Shown here in pieces: positions 61,996 to 64,000 of a stretch of 64,000 bases of DNA. This DNA comes from Dehalococcoidales bacterium (GTDB lineage Bacteria; Chloroflexota; Dehalococcoidia; Dehalococcoidales; UBA5760): the NCBI GenBank assembly GCA_028716225.1, contig JAQUQE010000008.1:1-64000 (forward strand). Direction: 5' to 3'. The translations under genes and the position numbers were made by a program. The notes under the pieces are model-generated. The model made no database searches. It was not told the origin of the DNA and saw nothing but the letters and a program-made list of their open reading frames with translations. Positions within the stretch are counted from its first letter, which is position 1; every line of letters begins with the position of its first letter.

Positions 61996-63816
61996 TCATG
62001 CTGGGAAATCTACAACCACTGTTGTGCCTTTACCCTTATGCGAATCAATTCTGAGACTACCGTCTAATAGTCGTACTCGTTCACTCACGCTGACCAAACC
62101 TAATTTTCCTTTACGGGCTAGGTTACTTAATTCTTGAGGCGGATCGAAACCAATACCATTGTCGTTCACACAGAGTCTAACCTTCTTTCTCGCAAAACAA
62201 ACTTCTATTGAAGCTTCTGTCGCTTGAGAGTGTTTCTTAACATTATTCAATGCCTCTTGAGCAATACGAAATAATAACAACTCTTGCTCTGATGGTAATC
62301 GAAGCTCATATCCGATTTTTTTTACAGTGGTATGGGGGCCTCCTGTTAGCTCGGATTCTTTAGCCAATAATTCCAGGGCGACTGATATTCCTAATTCATC
62401 TAAGAGATCAGGGCGAAGATTATGGCTAAAGCGCCGAACTCCGTCAGCTATGCTTCTAGTAGTACGTTGAATATTTCTGAGCTTTTCTATCAAAGACAAT
62501 GGCATCCGTTTTTCCGTGCGTATAATAGTCTCAATATTGATCCCTAGGGTAAGTAAAGACTGAACTGTATCATCGTGAAGTTCACGAGCGATACGTTTCC
62601 TCTCCTCCTCTTGTGCCTTAGTAATCTCCGTTACGTACAACTGTAAATTTTCCTTCAGTCTTTCACGTTCTGTTATATCAGTCCAAGTTTCTAGAGAGTA
62701 GCGATACCTTCCATATCGCTTTATTGGTATCGATGTTGTTTCAACCAATAGCCGCCTACCATTTCTTCCTCTAAACAATCGTTCAACAGCTCTATTTCCT
62801 TTGAGTAAATCATGACGTAAGGAATCAAGTCTCTTATCACGTGTTTCCTCTGGCCACCAAGGATATGGTGCTCTACTACCAATAACCTTTGCAGAAGAGA
62901 AACCTGTAATTCTTTCTAGTGCTGGATTAATATATCTAACCGATGTGTCTTCGTTAATAACGATTATTGGATTCGGAGAATTACTCAGCAACTTAGAACT
63001 AAATTCCTCGCTCTCCTGTAAAGCCTCTTCCATCTTTTTACGCTCGGTCATGTCTCTTATTGTGTGTATTAGGCATATTTCACCACTGATTTCTATCAAA
63101 TCTGCCGACAGTAAACCAAAACGTAGTTCACCCGATTTAGATCTAAAAGATACTTCAAGATCTCTTATCACCCCATCTTTCCGCAGCAAACGAGCCATTT
63201 CATTACGATCATCAGGATGTGGCCAGAAGCCTAGTTCAATTCCGGTACGGCCGACAACCTCATCACGCTGATAGCCCCAAATACGAAGAAAAATGTCATT
63301 TATCTCAATATATCTTCCCTCACTCAGGGTACTAATAGCCATCGGTTCGGGATTAGAATAGAAAGCCTTTGAGAACTTTTCTTCGGAGACAAGTAAAGCC
63401 TCTTCCATCTTTTTACGCTCGGTCATGTCTCTTATTGTGTGTATTAGGCATATTTCACCACTGATTTCTATCAAATCTGCCGACAGTAAACCAAAACGTA
63501 GTTCACCCGATTTAGATCTAAAAGATACTTCAAGATCTCTTATCACCCCATCTTTCCGCAGCAAACGAGCCATTTCATTACGATCATCAGGATGTGGCCA
63601 GAAGCCTAGTTCAATTCCGGTACGGCCGACAACCTCATCACGCTGATAGCCCCAAATACGAAGAAAAATGTCATTTATCTCAATATATCTTCCCTCACTC
63701 AGGGTACTAATAGCCATCGGTTCGGGATTAGAATAGAAAGCCTTTGAGAACTTTTCTTCGGAGACAAGTAAAGCCTCTTCCATCTTTTTGGTAACAGCCT
63801 TTTTACCTGTGGTCAT
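61996..63816 (-). CDS. PAS-domain sensor histidine kinase with exact tandem repeat
   Basis: 606 aa. Two identical PAS/PAC units of 125 residues (EEALLVSEEKFSKAFYSNPE to IHTIRDMTERKKM) at about 10-260, a third, divergent PAS at about 265-390, then a HisKA_3 domain (ERKRIARELHDDTVQSLLTL with the phospho-His) and a HATPase (LRLPSEQELLLFRIAQEALN, VNDNGIGFDPPQ). NarL-family type kinase. No response regulator is adjacent in the window. Soluble: no membrane segment is seen. Confidence 0.9.
   Translation of the reverse strand: MTTGKKAVTKKMEEALLVSEEKFSKAFYSNPEPMAISTLSEGRYIEINDIFLRIWGYQRDEVVGRTGIELGFWPHPDDRNEMARLLRKDGVIRDLEVSFRSKSGELRFGLLSADLIEISGEICLIHTIRDMTERKKMEEALLVSEEKFSKAFYSNPEPMAISTLSEGRYIEINDIFLRIWGYQRDEVVGRTGIELGFWPHPDDRNEMARLLRKDGVIRDLEVSFRSKSGELRFGLLSADLIEISGEICLIHTIRDMTERKKMEEALQESEEFSSKLLSNSPNPIIVINEDTSVRYINPALERITGFSSAKVIGSRAPYPWWPEETRDKRLDSLRHDLLKGNRAVERLFRGRNGRRLLVETTSIPIKRYGRYRYSLETWTDITERERLKENLQLYVTEITKAQEEERKRIARELHDDTVQSLLTLGINIETIIRTEKRMPLSLIEKLRNIQRTTRSIADGVRRFSHNLRPDLLDELGISVALELLAKESELTGGPHTTVKKIGYELRLPSEQELLLFRIAQEALNNVKKHSQATEASIEVCFARKKVRLCVNDNGIGFDPPQELSNLARKGKLGLVSVSERVRLLDGSLRIDSHKGKGTTVVVDFPA
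63028..63777. repeat. exact 375-bp tandem repeat within the kinase gene
   Basis: Two adjacent 375-bp units (about 63028-63402 and 63403-63777) are identical as far as read. The period equals 125 codons, so the duplication keeps the frame and gives two identical PAS domains. Confidence 0.9.
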
Positions 63817-64000
63817 TTCAATATAAATTTGGTTGATCTAACCGATTTAATAATTGAGCCCAACTGGCGATCACGACGGAAATATCATATTTGAAATTGT
63901 GAGATATCAAATAATATTTTGTGAATTATATGACTTAGTCTTTGTTCAAAACTATTAGCTAAATATTGAATACAGTCAATACGCGCATCACGTACATGTA
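63817..64000. other. AT-rich upstream region of the kinase gene
   Basis: 184 bp to the window edge; no gene, clear Shine-Dalgarno or hairpin is seen. Confidence 0.4.

Noticed and set aside
1-64000. CRISPR arrays, rRNA, tRNA genes, phage structural genes
   Set aside because: No regularly spaced repeats, cloverleafs, rRNA-like stretches or phage capsid/terminase motifs were found on reading.

Overview
The window looks like a chromosome segment of an anaerobic, uncultured Chloroflexota, most likely of class Dehalococcoidia. This is inferred from gene content: a Wood-Ljungdahl (acetyl-CoA synthase) operon, ADP-forming acyl-CoA synthetases, stand-alone Lrp-type RAM proteins, very small basic proteins and a sigma/DUF5667/DUF5666 surface locus. 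No rRNA, tRNA or CRISPR array was seen, so taxonomy cannot be fixed from the window alone.

Layout. (1) 1-9 kb is an accessory region of defence-like genes: a DUF4268 protein, three further PD-(D/E)XK-type or zinc-ribbon proteins, DNA polymerase IV, a cyclophilin-like protein, an RNase H-like exonuclease and a HEPN-type protein. Part of it has been duplicated in inverted orientation (835-1050 versus 7370-7592). (2) 9.5-22 kb holds a split ADP-forming acetyl-CoA synthetase and two paralogous copies of a small regulatory module. Copy A (about 11.7-15.7 kb) is badly decayed and copy B (about 18.7-21.9 kb) is mostly intact. The module encodes an Lrp-type RAM protein, DksA/TraR zinc fingers, a zinc ribbon, a 56-aa protein, a tiny basic protein and a methyltransferase-like protein. 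Each copy is preceded by a conserved leader and IS3-family debris. An ATP-grasp ligase, a membrane protein with an amber stop and a universal stress protein lie between or beside the copies. (3) 22-31 kb is a second defence block: a restriction-modification pair, HEPN-like, DUF3800 and nuclease-like genes, a MITE and several gene remnants. It ends abruptly at a truncated EpmA-like gene fused by ATGA overlap to maf, which marks the island edge.

(4) 31-44 kb is more core-like: maf, a flavoprotein, a MazEF-type pair, small secreted proteins, an ECF sigma factor with its DUF5667 partner, an SLC13/ArsB-type transporter, and a 1214-aa cell-surface protein behind a long structured leader. (5) 44-62 kb carries a beta-CASP ribonuclease, a GNAT-acyl-CoA synthetase fusion and then one long minus-strand C1 operon. 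Its order is RACo, cooC, folD, acsD, a CooS-like gene, acsB, acsC, acsE, metF, DUF3786 and a thiamine-binding protein. (6) The window ends with a PAS histidine kinase containing an exact 375-bp tandem repeat.

The most striking observation is in the C1 operon. The gene in the carbon monoxide dehydrogenase position clearly belongs to the CooS family but has lost the N-terminal B/D-cluster cysteines, four of the five C-cluster cysteines and the catalytic lysine. AcsB beside it keeps every A-cluster ligand. This suggests a methyl-branch/acetyl-CoA synthase module with a clusterless CODH scaffold. The acetyl-CoA synthetases elsewhere in the window could couple acetyl-CoA to acetate and ATP.
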